This document shows, piece after piece, positions 19,014 through 26,842 of a stretch of DNA of 43,773 nucleotides (positions within the stretch are counted from its first letter, which is position 1; each line of letters opens with the position of its first letter). Source of the stretch: Photorhabdus heterorhabditis (GTDB lineage Bacteria > Pseudomonadota > Gammaproteobacteria > Enterobacterales > Enterobacteriaceae); contig NZ_RCWA01000037.1 in the NCBI RefSeq assembly GCF_018448905.1, positions 1 through 43,773 of the forward strand. Direction: 5' to 3'. The translations under genes and the position numbers were made by a program. The notes under the pieces were generated by a model. That model saw nothing but the letters and a program-made list of their open reading frames with translations. It made no database searches and was not told where the DNA came from.

Positions 19014-19544
19014 GTGATCGATGATGATGGCTACCGCCCGAATGTAGGAATTGTAATTTGTAATCGGCAAGGCCAGGTTTTGTGGGCCCGGCGTTACGGG
19101 CAGCATTCTTGGCAATTTCCTCAGGGAGGCATTAATCCGGGGGAGTCACCAGAACAGGCTATGTACCGGGAACTGTATGAAGAAGTTGGTTTAGGTCGGA
19201 AAGATGTACGTATTCTGGCTTCTACTCGTAATTGGTTACGTTACAAATTACCCAAGCGTTTGGTGCGTTGGGATACAAGACCTGTCTGTATTGGCCAAAA
19301 ACAGCGGTGGTTCTTATTACAACTGCTTTGTAATGAAGAAGATATTAATGTACAGCACAGTAATACGCCGGAGTTCGATGGTTGGCGCTGGGTCAGCTAT
19401 TGGTATCCTGTGCGGCAAGTTGTCTCTTTTAAGCGTGATGTTTACCGGCGTGTGATGAAAGAATTTGCTTCGGTTGTGATGCCAATGCAGGAAACACCAT
19501 CGCTGTCGCGTCCTTCATATTCTCATCGTCGTAAGAGAAGTTAG
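19014..19544 (+). CDS. rppH: RNA pyrophosphohydrolase
   Basis: RppH (NudH) removes pyrophosphate from 5'-triphosphorylated transcripts, which exposes them to RNase E and starts mRNA decay. The 176-residue protein has the full Nudix box from Gly38 to Leu60 (GGINPGE, then REL, then EEVGL, with catalytic Glu53, Glu56 and Glu57). The C-terminal half is almost identical to E. coli, with [14 protein letters not shown] and [19 protein letters not shown]. The start is GTG at 19014 with GAGG about nine bases upstream. It lies nine bases before ptsP, the standard order, and is divergent from the thi operon. Confidence 0.97.
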   Translation: MIDDDGYRPNVGIVICNRQGQVLWARRYGQHSWQFPQGGINPGESPEQAMYRELYEEVGLGRKDVRILASTRNWLRYKLPKRLVRWDTRPVCIGQKQRWFLLQLLCNEEDINVQHSNTPEFDGWRWVSYWYPVRQVVSFKRDVYRRVMKEFASVVMPMQETPSLSRPSYSHRRKRS

Positions 19545-19553
19545 GTTAGCTCT

Positions 19554-21800
19554 ATGCTGATGCGTTTACGGGAAATTGTTGAAAAAGTTGCTATGGCGAC
19601 TAATCTAGCCGAAGCGCTTGAGCTATTGGTGAACGAAACCTGCTTGGCTATGAACACTGATGTGTGTTCTATCTATCTTGCTGATCATCAACGGCGGTGT
19701 TATTACCTGATGGCAACTCGGGGCTTGAAGAAACCCCGGGGAAGGATTATCAGTCTGGCTTTTGATGAGGGGGTCGTTGGACAAGTCGGGCAATTATCTG
19801 AACTGATCAATCTGGCTGATATACGTAGTCACCCAAGTTTCAAATACTTACCCCAAGTTAAAGAAGATAACTTCCGTGCTTTTCTGGGTGTTCCGGTTAT
19901 TTATCGTCGCCAGTTGCAAGGTGTTTTAGTTGTTCAGCAGCAGGAACAGCGGTTGTTTAATGAAAGCGAAGAGTCTTTTATGGTGACGCTTGCGACGCAA
20001 CTGGCTGTGATTCTTGCCCAGGCTCAAACAAAGGGTTTGTTTGGTCATTACCGGCAGACCAGAATTAAAGCGCTGGCAATTGCCAATGGAATAGTCATGG
20101 CTCAAGGCTGGCAGGATTGCTCCCAACCTTCACTTGAACAAGTTTTTGAAGCATCGACCCTTGATCATGCGGCAGAACGTTCTCGGTTGATTAAGGCACT
20201 TGAAGATGCGACAGCAGAATGCCGACGGCTGAGTAAGCGTTTTACTACTGGTTCTCAGAAAGAAACTGCGGCTATTTTTGATCTCTATTCCTACATCTTG
20301 AATGATCCCCAATTAAAACAAGATCTGTTTTCCTGTATTGAACAGGGATATGTTGCGCAATGGGCTGTTAAACAAGTCATTGAAAAATACGCAGAGCAAT
20401 TTGCCAGCTTGCAGGATGCCTATATGCGGGAAAGAGCATCAGATCTACGTGCACTTGGGCAGCGATTACTGTTTCATCTGGATGATTCACCTACTGTCAG
20501 CTATCAGTGGCCTGAATGGTTTATTCTGGTTGCTGATGAATTGAGTGCTAATTTGTTAGCAGAAATGCCGCAGGAAAGATTGGCGGGGGTTATTGTCCGT
20601 GATGGCGCGACTCATTCACACTCTGCCATATTGGTTCGTGCAATGGGTATTCCTGCCATTATGGGCGCTGATATTCAGCCAGAACTCCTTCATAATCGTA
20701 TACTTATTCTTGATGGTTTCCGTGGAGAAGTCTTTATTGAGCCAGAGCCACTGATTTCTCAGGAATATAAACAGATTATTGAAGAAGAAAAAGCACTGAA
20801 TAAGCTGGCTGAGGGAGATGTTGATCAGGAAGCTCGGCTCAAAAGTGGTGAACGCATCCTTGTTCAGCTCAATGCTGGTTTAAGCCTAAAATATGAATTA
20901 CAGATAGGTAATAGTATTGACGGTGTTGGTCTCTATCGAACCGAAATACCCTTTATGCTGCACAGAGGTTTCCCTTCAGAAGATGAGCAAAAAGCCCGTT
21001 ATCAGGAAATGTTGCAATTATTTCCTGATAAACCTGTGGTATTGCGTACACTGGATATCGGTGCAGATAAGCAACTACCTTACATGTCTATTAGAGAAGA
21101 AAATCCTTGTTTGGGGTGGCGTGGTATACGAGTAACCTTGGATCAACCGGAAATTTTTCTTATTCAGCTTAGAGCTATGCTCAGAGCTAATGTCAATACG
21201 GGTAATTTGAAAATATTACTGCCCATGGTGACCAGCATGGAGGAAGTTGATGAAGCTAAGCGGTTGATAGACAGGGCTAAAGAAGAAGTTGAGCAAATTT
21301 TGGCGTGCCAGATACCTATGCCGCAGCTTGGTGTGATGATTGAAGTTCCTTCGGTGATTTTTTTATTGCCACAATTAAAAAACAGGGTCGATTTTGTTTC
21401 GATTGGAACCAATGACCTGACGCAGTATCTGTTAGCAGTGGATCGAAATAATACTCACGTTGCTTCCCTTTATGATTGCTTGCATCCGGCTGTAATTCGG
21501 GCATTAAAATTGGTATTTGAAAATAGCCAGCAAGCAGGTCTTGCTATTAGTATTTGTGGTGAAATGGCGGGTTCTCCTATGGGAGCTCTGATATTGATTG
21601 GTCTTGGTTATCGCAGTTTGAGCATGAGTGGTTGTAGTGTGCCAAGGATTAAATATTTATTACGCCATCTAGAGATAGCTCAGGTTGAAAAGTTAATGGC
21701 CGAAGTGCTACAGGCTGAAACTAGTGTAAGAGTAAAGGAGTTATCTGCAACATTTATGGAGCAGCATGGGGTTGGCGGTTTGGTCAGAGGTGGCATTTAA
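19554..21800 (+). CDS. ptsP: phosphoenolpyruvate-protein phosphotransferase of the nitrogen PTS (EI-Ntr)
   Basis: PtsP takes phosphate from PEP and passes it to NPr and then EIIA-Ntr, a regulatory chain that links nitrogen status to potassium transport and envelope stress. The 748-residue protein begins with a GAF sensor domain (about 17-165), which in E. coli senses glutamine. Enzyme-I domains follow. The phosphorylated histidine is His356 in GATHSHSAI, the same number as in E. coli. The PEP-binding barrel follows with GVGLYRTEIPFM, LRTLDIGADKQLPY, ENPCLGWRGIR, SIGTNDLTQY and ISICGEMAG. It is nine bases after rppH and 75 bases before lgt. Confidence 0.97.
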   Translation: MLMRLREIVEKVAMATNLAEALELLVNETCLAMNTDVCSIYLADHQRRCYYLMATRGLKKPRGRIISLAFDEGVVGQVGQLSELINLADIRSHPSFKYLPQVKEDNFRAFLGVPVIYRRQLQGVLVVQQQEQRLFNESEESFMVTLATQLAVILAQAQTKGLFGHYRQTRIKALAIANGIVMAQGWQDCSQPSLEQVFEASTLDHAAERSRLIKALEDATAECRRLSKRFTTGSQKETAAIFDLYSYILNDPQLKQDLFSCIEQGYVAQWAVKQVIEKYAEQFASLQDAYMRERASDLRALGQRLLFHLDDSPTVSYQWPEWFILVADELSANLLAEMPQERLAGVIVRDGATHSHSAILVRAMGIPAIMGADIQPELLHNRILILDGFRGEVFIEPEPLISQEYKQIIEEEKALNKLAEGDVDQEARLKSGERILVQLNAGLSLKYELQIGNSIDGVGLYRTEIPFMLHRGFPSEDEQKARYQEMLQLFPDKPVVLRTLDIGADKQLPYMSIREENPCLGWRGIRVTLDQPEIFLIQLRAMLRANVNTGNLKILLPMVTSMEEVDEAKRLIDRAKEEVEQILACQIPMPQLGVMIEVPSVIFLLPQLKNRVDFVSIGTNDLTQYLLAVDRNNTHVASLYDCLHPAVIRALKLVFENSQQAGLAISICGEMAGSPMGALILIGLGYRSLSMSGCSVPRIKYLLRHLEIAQVEKLMAEVLQAETSVRVKELSATFMEQHGVGGLVRGGI

Positions 21801-21875
21801 TCCGTTTAACGGCCTGTGCTGTGGTTCGCAATCATTTGCTTTAGGGCATTAATTTTAAATATTAAGTGGGGAACG

Positions 21876-22751
21876 ATGAGTAACAGCTACCTGGCATTTC
21901 CTAATATTGATCCGGTAATTTTTTCAATAGGTCCCGTATCCCTCCATTGGTATGGTTTTATGTACTTGGTAGGGTTTGTATTCGCCATGTGGCTGGCAAC
22001 ACGCAGGGCAGCAAAACCGAATAGTGGTTGGACAAAAAACGAAGTAGAGAACTTACTCTATGCGGGTTTTGTGGGTGTTTTTGTTGGTGGCCGTCTTGGT
22101 TACGTGCTGTTTTATAATCTTTCGGTATTTCTCGATAATCCTCTTTATCTGTTTAAAGTCTGGGATGGAGGAATGTCTTTCCACGGTGGTTTGATTGGGG
22201 TTATCTGCGCCATGTGGTGGTTTGGCCGTAGAACTAAACGCCACTTCTTACAAGTTTCTGACTTCATTGCACCGCTAGTACCTTTTGGTTTAGGTATGGG
22301 AAGAATCGGTAATTTTATCAACGGCGAATTGTGGGGACGTGTCACATTGGATACGCCATGGGCTATGTTGTTCCCCGGCTCCCGTGGTGAAGATATTGCC
22401 CTGGCAGCAGCTGATCCCTCATTGCTATCAATACTTGAACAATATGGTGTTCTTCCCCGCCATCCTTCACAGCTCTATGAAATGGTGTTAGAGGGGATAG
22501 TCCTGTTTATTATTTTGAATTTATTTATCCGTAAACCTCGTCCAATGGGCAGTGTTTCTGGCTTATTCTTAATTGGTTACGGTGTTTTCAGGATAATAGT
22601 GGAATTCTTCCGTCAACCGGATGCACAACTGGGACTATTTGATGGGATCAGCATGGGACAGATTCTTTCTATTCCAATGATTCTGGCAGGAATTTTAATG
22701 ATGGTATGGGCATACAAATGCCAAGGTAATAAGGTACAAGAGGTAAAATGA
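21876..22751 (+). CDS. lgt: phosphatidylglycerol-prolipoprotein diacylglyceryl transferase
   Basis: Lgt adds diacylglycerol to the lipobox cysteine of prolipoproteins in the inner membrane, the first step of lipoprotein maturation. The 291-residue protein has seven or so hydrophobic segments and the diagnostic MSFHGGLIG and [14 protein letters not shown] motifs, the latter holding the essential arginines. A late [13 protein letters not shown] region is conserved too. I chose ATG 21876 ([10 protein letters not shown]), preceded by GTGGGGA, because it gives exactly the E. coli length; an in-frame ATG 20 codons upstream is not conserved. The stop overlaps the thyA start by four bases (ATGA), so the pair is translationally coupled. 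Confidence 0.97.
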   Translation: MSNSYLAFPNIDPVIFSIGPVSLHWYGFMYLVGFVFAMWLATRRAAKPNSGWTKNEVENLLYAGFVGVFVGGRLGYVLFYNLSVFLDNPLYLFKVWDGGMSFHGGLIGVICAMWWFGRRTKRHFLQVSDFIAPLVPFGLGMGRIGNFINGELWGRVTLDTPWAMLFPGSRGEDIALAAADPSLLSILEQYGVLPRHPSQLYEMVLEGIVLFIILNLFIRKPRPMGSVSGLFLIGYGVFRIIVEFFRQPDAQLGLFDGISMGQILSIPMILAGILMMVWAYKCQGNKVQEVK

Positions 22752-23542
22752 AACAGTATCTGGACTTAATGAAAAGAGTGCTTGAAGAAGGTACTCCGAA
22801 AGCAGACCGCACCGGGACTGGCACTATCTCCATTTTCGGGCATCAGATGCGTTTCAATTTGCAGGATGGTTTCCCGCTAGTTACAACCAAACGTTGCCAT
22901 ATTCGCTCGATTATTCATGAGCTTCTTTGGTTCCTTAATGGTGATACGAATATTCAATATCTGCATGATAATAATGTCACTATCTGGGATGAATGGGCGG
23001 ATGAAAATGGCGATTTGGGGCCTGTGTATGGTAAGCAATGGCGTGCATGGGGGGCTGCGGATGGTCACCAAATCGACCAACTGAAAACCGTACTGGAACA
23101 GCTTAAAAGTGACCCAGATTCACGTAGAATTATCGTTTCGGCTTGGAATGTAGGTGAACTGGATAAAATGGCATTAGCGCCATGCCATGCTTTTTTCCAG
23201 TTTTATGTTGCTGACGGTAAACTTTCTTGTCAGCTTTACCAGCGTTCCTGTGACGTATTTCTTGGTTTGCCGTTCAATATCGCCAGCTATGCATTGTTGG
23301 TACATATGATGGCACAACAGTGCGATCTGGAAGTGGGCGATTTTGTCTGGACCGGTGGTGATACACATCTTTATAGTAACCACATGGAGCAGACTCAATT
23401 GCAACTCAGCCGTGAGTCGCGTTCATTGCCAACGCTGGTGATTAAGCGTAAACCAGAATCACTTTTTGATTATAAATTTGATGACTTTGAAATCGTTGAT
23501 TATGACCCGCATCCAGGAATAAAAGCGCCGGTTGCTATTTAG
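22748..23542 (+). CDS. thyA: thymidylate synthase
   Basis: ThyA methylates dUMP to dTMP with methylene-tetrahydrofolate, producing the dihydrofolate that FolA (1798) reduces. The 264-residue enzyme matches E. coli in length. The catalytic nucleophile is Cys146 in [45 protein letters not shown] and DTHLYSNH are the nucleotide- and folate-binding segments, and the closing PVAI is typical. It is the last gene of lgt-thyA, overlapping lgt by four bases. It is followed by a perfect inverted repeat and then the convergent HigBA module. Confidence 0.98.
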   Translation: MKQYLDLMKRVLEEGTPKADRTGTGTISIFGHQMRFNLQDGFPLVTTKRCHIRSIIHELLWFLNGDTNIQYLHDNNVTIWDEWADENGDLGPVYGKQWRAWGAADGHQIDQLKTVLEQLKSDPDSRRIIVSAWNVGELDKMALAPCHAFFQFYVADGKLSCQLYQRSCDVFLGLPFNIASYALLVHMMAQQCDLEVGDFVWTGGDTHLYSNHMEQTQLQLSRESRSLPTLVIKRKPESLFDYKFDDFEIVDYDPHPGIKAPVAI

Positions 23543-23569
23543 TCATTCGGTTATTAGCAATAATCTGGA

Positions 23570-23598
23570 GGGAGACAATTTATTATAAATTGTCTCCC
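23570..23598. terminator. perfect inverted repeat between thyA and higA
   Basis: GGGAGACAATTTA (23570-23582) and TAAATTGTCTCCC (23586-23598) are perfect 13-bp arms with a 3-base loop; flanking A/T extends the stem by one pair. It lies between the convergent thyA and higA stops, the place for a bidirectional terminator. Neither side has a long external T tract, so it may instead be an RNA-stabilising hairpin. Confidence 0.55.
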
Positions 23599-23615
23599 TG
23601 AGGGAACAGATAAAG

Positions 23616-24038
23616 CTAATCGATAAAAATTGCACTAGAAACCTTAAAGCGTGTACTCAAGGCTTTTATATGGGTTACTGTCAGCGACCTCGTTCCACTC
23701 AGAATTTGTGATACGAGGGAAGCTCCCCCGATTTCGTTTTTAAGGTCAGCTTGTTTAAGACCGTATTGATCCATCAGAACCCTCAGGGCTGCAACTCCCG
23801 TAGGAATATTTTCAATAGCCTGATTAAATTCTGCAAATTCAGGGGCAGTATCTTCATAGCGTTCAATTGCAGTAGCTAGAATTTCAATTAACCCTTTGTT
23901 ATTTTCATAGTTTTTAAAAAGTTCATCAATCAAATCCAGTGCTTCTTTGTGCTGTTCTGAGGTATTGATGTAGGTCAGCCAAGGGATCTCTGAAAACAGA
24001 GCGTTAGCCCGTTCCTGAACGACTACAAAATTGATCAT
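23616..24038 (-). CDS. higA: HigA-type antitoxin, Xre/HTH regulator
   Basis: A 140-residue protein of the HigA (YgjM-like) class. The N-terminal two thirds are acidic and helical and should bind the toxin. The C-terminal part, from about residue 88, is a helix-turn-helix domain (LMDQYGLKQADL, then SLVSQILSGTRSLT) that should bind DNA. It follows higB with a four-base ATGA overlap, the toxin-first order characteristic of higBA modules, so its synthesis is coupled to that of the toxin. It probably represses the operon through the twin operator repeats at 24392-24431. The whole module interrupts the usual thyA-ppdA order, a sign of insertion. Confidence 0.85.
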   Translation of the reverse strand: MINFVVVQERANALFSEIPWLTYINTSEQHKEALDLIDELFKNYENNKGLIEILATAIERYEDTAPEFAEFNQAIENIPTGVAALRVLMDQYGLKQADLKNEIGGASLVSQILSGTRSLTVTHIKALSTRFKVSSAIFID

Positions 24039-24346
24039 GCTCTGTTTCTCCGGTAGTAGTCGGTTAACTTGTCGTATTCTGTGTGGGATATGATGTGTTT
24101 AATGTAACAGTGCCCCATTGAAAACTCGATAAAGGCCAGTAACCGGATTTTGTTACCACCAATATCAATACACCACCATCGAGCGCGATACTTAAAACGA
24201 TCAAGATTGGGGAAGTACTGCTTTAATTCAAGCGGGGTTTTGACATTTAGTGACTTAAGTAGGAGATATACACCCTGTATAGCGTCACGTTCATTGGGGA
24301 AACGCTTTTGCGCCTCAATAAATGGTGTTCTGGATATAACCCGCAT
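24035..24346 (-). CDS. higB: HigB-type mRNA interferase toxin
   Basis: A 103-residue protein of the HigB_toxin family (E. coli HigB/YgjN group), ribosome-associated RelE-fold endoribonucleases that cut mRNA during translation. Family landmarks are FPNLDRFKYRARWWCIDIGGNKIRLLAFIEF (an internal beta-sheet region) and the C-terminal HIISHTEYDKL. AAGGGGA sits just before the ATG. The antitoxin gene overlaps its last four bases. Gene pair, sizes and order support the assignment; activity on a particular mRNA sequence cannot be read from the sequence. Confidence 0.87.
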   Translation of the reverse strand: MRVISRTPFIEAQKRFPNERDAIQGVYLLLKSLNVKTPLELKQYFPNLDRFKYRARWWCIDIGGNKIRLLAFIEFSMGHCYIKHIISHTEYDKLTDYYRRNRA

Positions 24347-24372
24347 TGTTCCCCTTCCTTAGTTGTTCGGAT

Positions 24373-24400
24373 AGTATACTCTAAAAACAAAATTTTACAA
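24373..24400 (-). promoter_or_regulatory. higBA promoter
   Basis: On the minus strand a -35 TTGTAA (plus-strand 24395-24400) and a -10 TATACT (24373-24378) are 16 bases apart, and the leader to the higB ATG is about 20-25 bases. The -35 lies inside the proximal operator repeat, so a bound repressor would block RNA polymerase. Confidence 0.7.
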
Positions 24401-24431
24401 TATGTGAATTTTTATTTTGCAAAATGTGAAT
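24392..24431 (-). promoter_or_regulatory. twin operator repeats, probable HigA binding sites
   Basis: Two 18-base direct repeats, 24392-24409 and 24414-24431, separated by four T/A bases. On the minus strand they read ATTCACATTTTGCAAAAT (distal) and ATTCACATATTGTAAAAT (proximal), 16 of 18 identical. The distal copy contains the perfect palindrome ATTTTGCAAAAT. The 22-base period puts both on the same helical face, suiting two cooperating dimers. Confidence 0.65.
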
Positions 24432-24558
24432 ATTAAATAGATATTAATAAAATAGACTCTACAGGGATCGGTACCGGAAACTGTTCAAGGCACCAACCAG
24501 AATGGCATATTGGTCAAACATGTCCTGATGGGGCCATTGTGCTTAGGGCCTGCTGATA
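24432..24558. other. intergenic stretch with a coding-like orphan frame
   Basis: Between the higBA operator and the first ERIC element. A plus-strand frame without a start runs from about 24437 to a TGA at 24554-24556 and ends in PEWHIGQTCPDGAIVLRAC. Its composition (two Cys, Trp, His) differs from the AT-rich flanks, so it may be the 3' end of a lost gene. The stop lies directly at the ERIC boundary. Confidence 0.3.
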
Positions 24559-24688
24559 TCTATACCTTTCATCTTTCAAGTTGCTGCTTTGTTGGCTGCT
24601 TTCACTTACCCCAGTCACATCGTTATCTATGCTTCCGGGGATTCGCTCCCTTGCCGCCGCGCTGCAATTTGAAATCCATAGGGTATGA
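24559..24688 (-). repeat. ERIC (IRU) element, copy 1
   Basis: A repeat of about 128 bp with the blocks of the enterobacterial repetitive intergenic consensus. On the minus strand it reads CCTATGGATTTCAAATTGC, GGCGGCAAGGGAGCGAATCC, GTGACTGGGGTAAG, then CAGCCAACAAAGC and GCAACTTGAAAGATG. It is inverted relative to the tandem pair at 25521-25774. The outer ends are complementary, as in all ERICs. Confidence 0.85.
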
Positions 24689-24973
24689 CTCTTTAATAAA
24701 ATGAGTTTCTTATTTGAAAATACATTGTTTTTTCTTCGATTGCATTTTTGGAATCCCTTTCTCTCATAATCATGTGAATTTACTGTGTATTACAATAATA
24801 AGAAACAAAAACGTTTATCCTTATTGATTTTTGCGAAGCTCTACGCAATTTAAATGTAACAATAATATGTTATTATTTTTTTATTGATTCGCTCTCGCAT
24901 AAAATTTAATTATGTCTTTATTCTGTTTTTTAAATAAATAAAATGTCTTGCGAAAGAATATAAGGAATTACTA
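24689..24973. other. AT-rich leader region upstream of ppdA
   Basis: About 285 bases of AT-rich DNA without an ORF. It should contain the ppdA promoter, but many A/T hexamers fit equally well and I do not pick one. A weak hairpin with a T tract lies near 24860-24885. Confidence 0.4.
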
Positions 24974-25489
24974 ATGGGAAATAATATTAATATAATTGGC
25001 AGTTATGGTATTAATAATCAACTGGGTTTTTCTTTATTGGAATTGATGATTGTTATTATTTTAGTTTCAATATTTTCGTTATGGGGGGTACAAGAATGGG
25101 GCAATCACCAAGAAAGGGCTAGATTACAGGAGTCAGTACAGAAAATATTGACATTTATAGCCAGGCAGCAATCTTTAGCAAATTATCTGAACAAAGAGGT
25201 AATACTGTGGTTAAAAACGGGTAAAGGTTGGTGCATAGCGCTTTCTAACCCCGCATCTGTTGATTGTGATTTGGAGAATATTGAAGGAATAAAATCACCT
25301 TATCAGGATGTTGTTATAACTTCAGCAACTAAGGAGCAGATAGCGTTTCATGGAATAAGAAACACGATGATACCTGCGAGTTTTACTTTGGTTAATTCCG
25401 CTGGTGAAATATCTGTTATTTTTTCTTCACGGGGCAGGGTAAGAACATGTAGTAATAATAAGTTTAATAGTATTCCAGCTTGTGGTTAA
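24974..25489 (+). CDS. ppdA: type IV prepilin-like minor pseudopilin PpdA
   Basis: PpdA is a minor pseudopilin-like protein (GspH/FimT type) of the conserved ppdA-ppdB-ygdB-ppdC cluster. The 171-residue precursor has a long hydrophilic leader ending at Gly18, then FSLLELMIVIILV, the prepilin peptidase site with the conserved Glu at mature position 5 and a hydrophobic alpha helix. Two cysteines close to the C terminus (RTCSNNK and PACG) resemble the C-terminal pair of the E. coli protein. The leader is longer than in E. coli, where it has about six residues. AAGGA precedes the ATG by about eight bases. Two tandem ERIC elements separate it from ppdB. Confidence 0.88.
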   Translation: MGNNINIIGSYGINNQLGFSLLELMIVIILVSIFSLWGVQEWGNHQERARLQESVQKILTFIARQQSLANYLNKEVILWLKTGKGWCIALSNPASVDCDLENIEGIKSPYQDVVITSATKEQIAFHGIRNTMIPASFTLVNSAGEISVIFSSRGRVRTCSNNKFNSIPACG

Positions 25490-25520
25490 TTATGATTTTT
25501 TCTATAAAATAAGTGGTGTT

Positions 25521-25648
25521 ATATACCTTATGGATTTCAAAATGGATCGCGACGGCAAGGGAGTGAATCCCCGGAAGCATAGATAACTCTGTGACCGGGG
25601 TGAATGAGTGCAGCCAACAAAGAAGCAACTTGAAAGATGACGGATATA
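25521..25648 (+). repeat. ERIC (IRU) element, copy 2
   Basis: A repeat of about 127 bp starting ATATACCTTATGGATTTC and ending CTTGAAAGATGACGGATAT. It carries the ERIC core blocks GAATCCCCGGAAGC and GTGACCGGGGTGA. It joins copy 3 head to tail with a few shared bases. It lies 31 bases after the ppdA stop and should be transcribed with the operon. Confidence 0.88.
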
Positions 25649-25774
25649 TACCCTATGGATTTCAAGATGCATCGCGGCGGCAAGGGAGCGAATCCCCGGA
25701 AGCATAGATAACACTGTGACCGGGGTGAGTAAGTGCAGCCAACAAAGAAGCAACTTGAAAGATAACGGGTATAT
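25645..25774 (+). repeat. ERIC (IRU) element, copy 3
   Basis: The second tandem unit, from TATACCCTATGGATTTC to GATAACGGGTATAT, differing from copy 2 at roughly a tenth of positions. It ends eight bases before the ppdB start codon, so the ppdB ribosome-binding site (GGAAT) directly adjoins the repeat and folding of the ERIC RNA could affect it. Confidence 0.88.
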
Positions 25775-25781
25775 TGGAATA

Positions 25782-26369
25782 ATGAATAATAAAAACCAAT
25801 ATGGAATGACATTATTAGAAGTGATTGTAGCAATGGCTATTGGCAGTATTATCTTACTGGCGATTGCCAAAAGTTATCCCGTTTTCACCAAACAAATAAT
25901 GGAATTATATCAGCGATATCGTTTGGCTTACTTCGTTAAACAAACATTGCATATTATAGAGAAAGACATTCGTCGTGCTGGATATTGTCAACATTATTGC
26001 GATGGGAATCCAATATTAATCAATAATAAAAGTGATGAAAGTGAGAATTCATGCCTGATTATTGCCTATGATCTCAACATTAATAACCAATGGGAACCAC
26101 CAGAACACAGTGAATCGGAATTCTTCGGCTATCGTCTCAGTAATAAGTCAGTCGAGTGGAAAAGAGGTGCCGGTAACTGTCAGGAAAATGGTTGGGAAAG
26201 ACTATTTGATCCAAATGAAATAGGAGTAGATTCATTTACAGTTGAAAAATTACGAACAAATGATGGCTTAGTTTTTATTAAATTGGTGCTTATTGCACAT
26301 TGGTTTAAACATCCATCAATAAACTACCAATATCAGGCAGTAACACGTTTGCGCAATATCAGGGAATAG
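25782..26369 (+). CDS. ppdB: type IV prepilin-like minor pseudopilin PpdB
   Basis: PpdB is a GspJ/PilW-like minor pseudopilin. Starting at ATG 25782 the precursor has 195 residues, with leader MNNKNQYG, cleavage before Met9, and MTLLEVIVAMAIGS as the conserved start of the pilin helix with Glu5. Later IEKDIRRAGYC and a CQENGWERL segment match the E. coli protein in pattern. An in-frame ATG at 25716 would start inside the ERIC repeat and add a leader encoded by repeat DNA, so I rejected it. The ribosome-binding site is weak (GGAAT). ygdB follows after five bases. Confidence 0.88.
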   Translation: MNNKNQYGMTLLEVIVAMAIGSIILLAIAKSYPVFTKQIMELYQRYRLAYFVKQTLHIIEKDIRRAGYCQHYCDGNPILINNKSDESENSCLIIAYDLNINNQWEPPEHSESEFFGYRLSNKSVEWKRGAGNCQENGWERLFDPNEIGVDSFTVEKLRTNDGLVFIKLVLIAHWFKHPSINYQYQAVTRLRNIRE

Positions 26370-26374
26370 GTACC

Positions 26375-26842
26375 ATGGCTGAGCATTCTCCGAATATTTG
26401 TCCTCAATTTCAGCAAGGTAATGTATTGCTGATTTCAGTACTAATGTTGTTGGTTGTGAGTCTTATGATGCTGAAAGCTTTGCACTATCATCTGGATAAC
26501 GCATTAATCATGATGGTTGATGAACGCAGATACTTAAAAGCTTTTCAGCAAGCAGAATCTGCATTGGCCTGGGGAATGGCTCAGTCATGGCTACTTCATA
26601 GTGATAAAACAGAAGAGTGGTATTGTCAGCAACAGAATGAATTTTATCTGACAAGTTGTTTAAAAAGGTATTCAAGTAATTTTTTTCTGCTGAAAGGTGT
26701 GGCAGAAGTGACATCCGGGCAATCTGTGGGATTATATCAATGGATGAAATTAGTCTCTTATGGTGGAAGTGATTCTCTTATTCCGGTAGAAAGCGGTTGG
26801 TTAGATTTCTGTCCCGAAGTAGATATGGGGTTTTGCTCATGA
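26375..26842 (+). CDS. ygdB: YgdB family protein, pseudopilin-like (GspK/PilX type)
   Basis: A 155-residue protein with a leader-like start and one hydrophobic helix (QQGNVLLISVLMLLVVSLMML, residues about 14-34). The mature N terminus after the Gly lacks the Glu5 of ordinary pilins, which is typical of GspK/PilX tip proteins. The rest, with a Cys pair near the middle and another near the end, resembles the E. coli YgdB pattern but is somewhat longer (E. coli about 135). By position it belongs with ppdA, ppdB and ppdC as a minor-pseudopilin set. Five bases follow ppdB, and its stop overlaps the ppdC start by four bases. Confidence 0.82.
   Translation: MAEHSPNICPQFQQGNVLLISVLMLLVVSLMMLKALHYHLDNALIMMVDERRYLKAFQQAESALAWGMAQSWLLHSDKTEEWYCQQQNEFYLTSCLKRYSSNFFLLKGVAEVTSGQSVGLYQWMKLVSYGGSDSLIPVESGWLDFCPEVDMGFCS

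Noticed and set aside
24510-24704. Plus-strand 64-codon ORF across the first ERIC
   Set aside because: Mostly ERIC sequence in translation, with no SD and the same SSCCFVGC-type peptide as the other copies.
25716-25781. Longer PpdB starting inside the ERIC repeat
   Set aside because: It would add 22 repeat-encoded residues before a normal prepilin leader; ATG 25782 gives an eight-residue leader.
25502-25870. Long minus-strand ORFs across the tandem ERIC elements
   Set aside because: The translation repeats itself with the ERIC units (SSCFFVGC...LCFRGF twice), so the open frame is a property of the repeat and not a protein.
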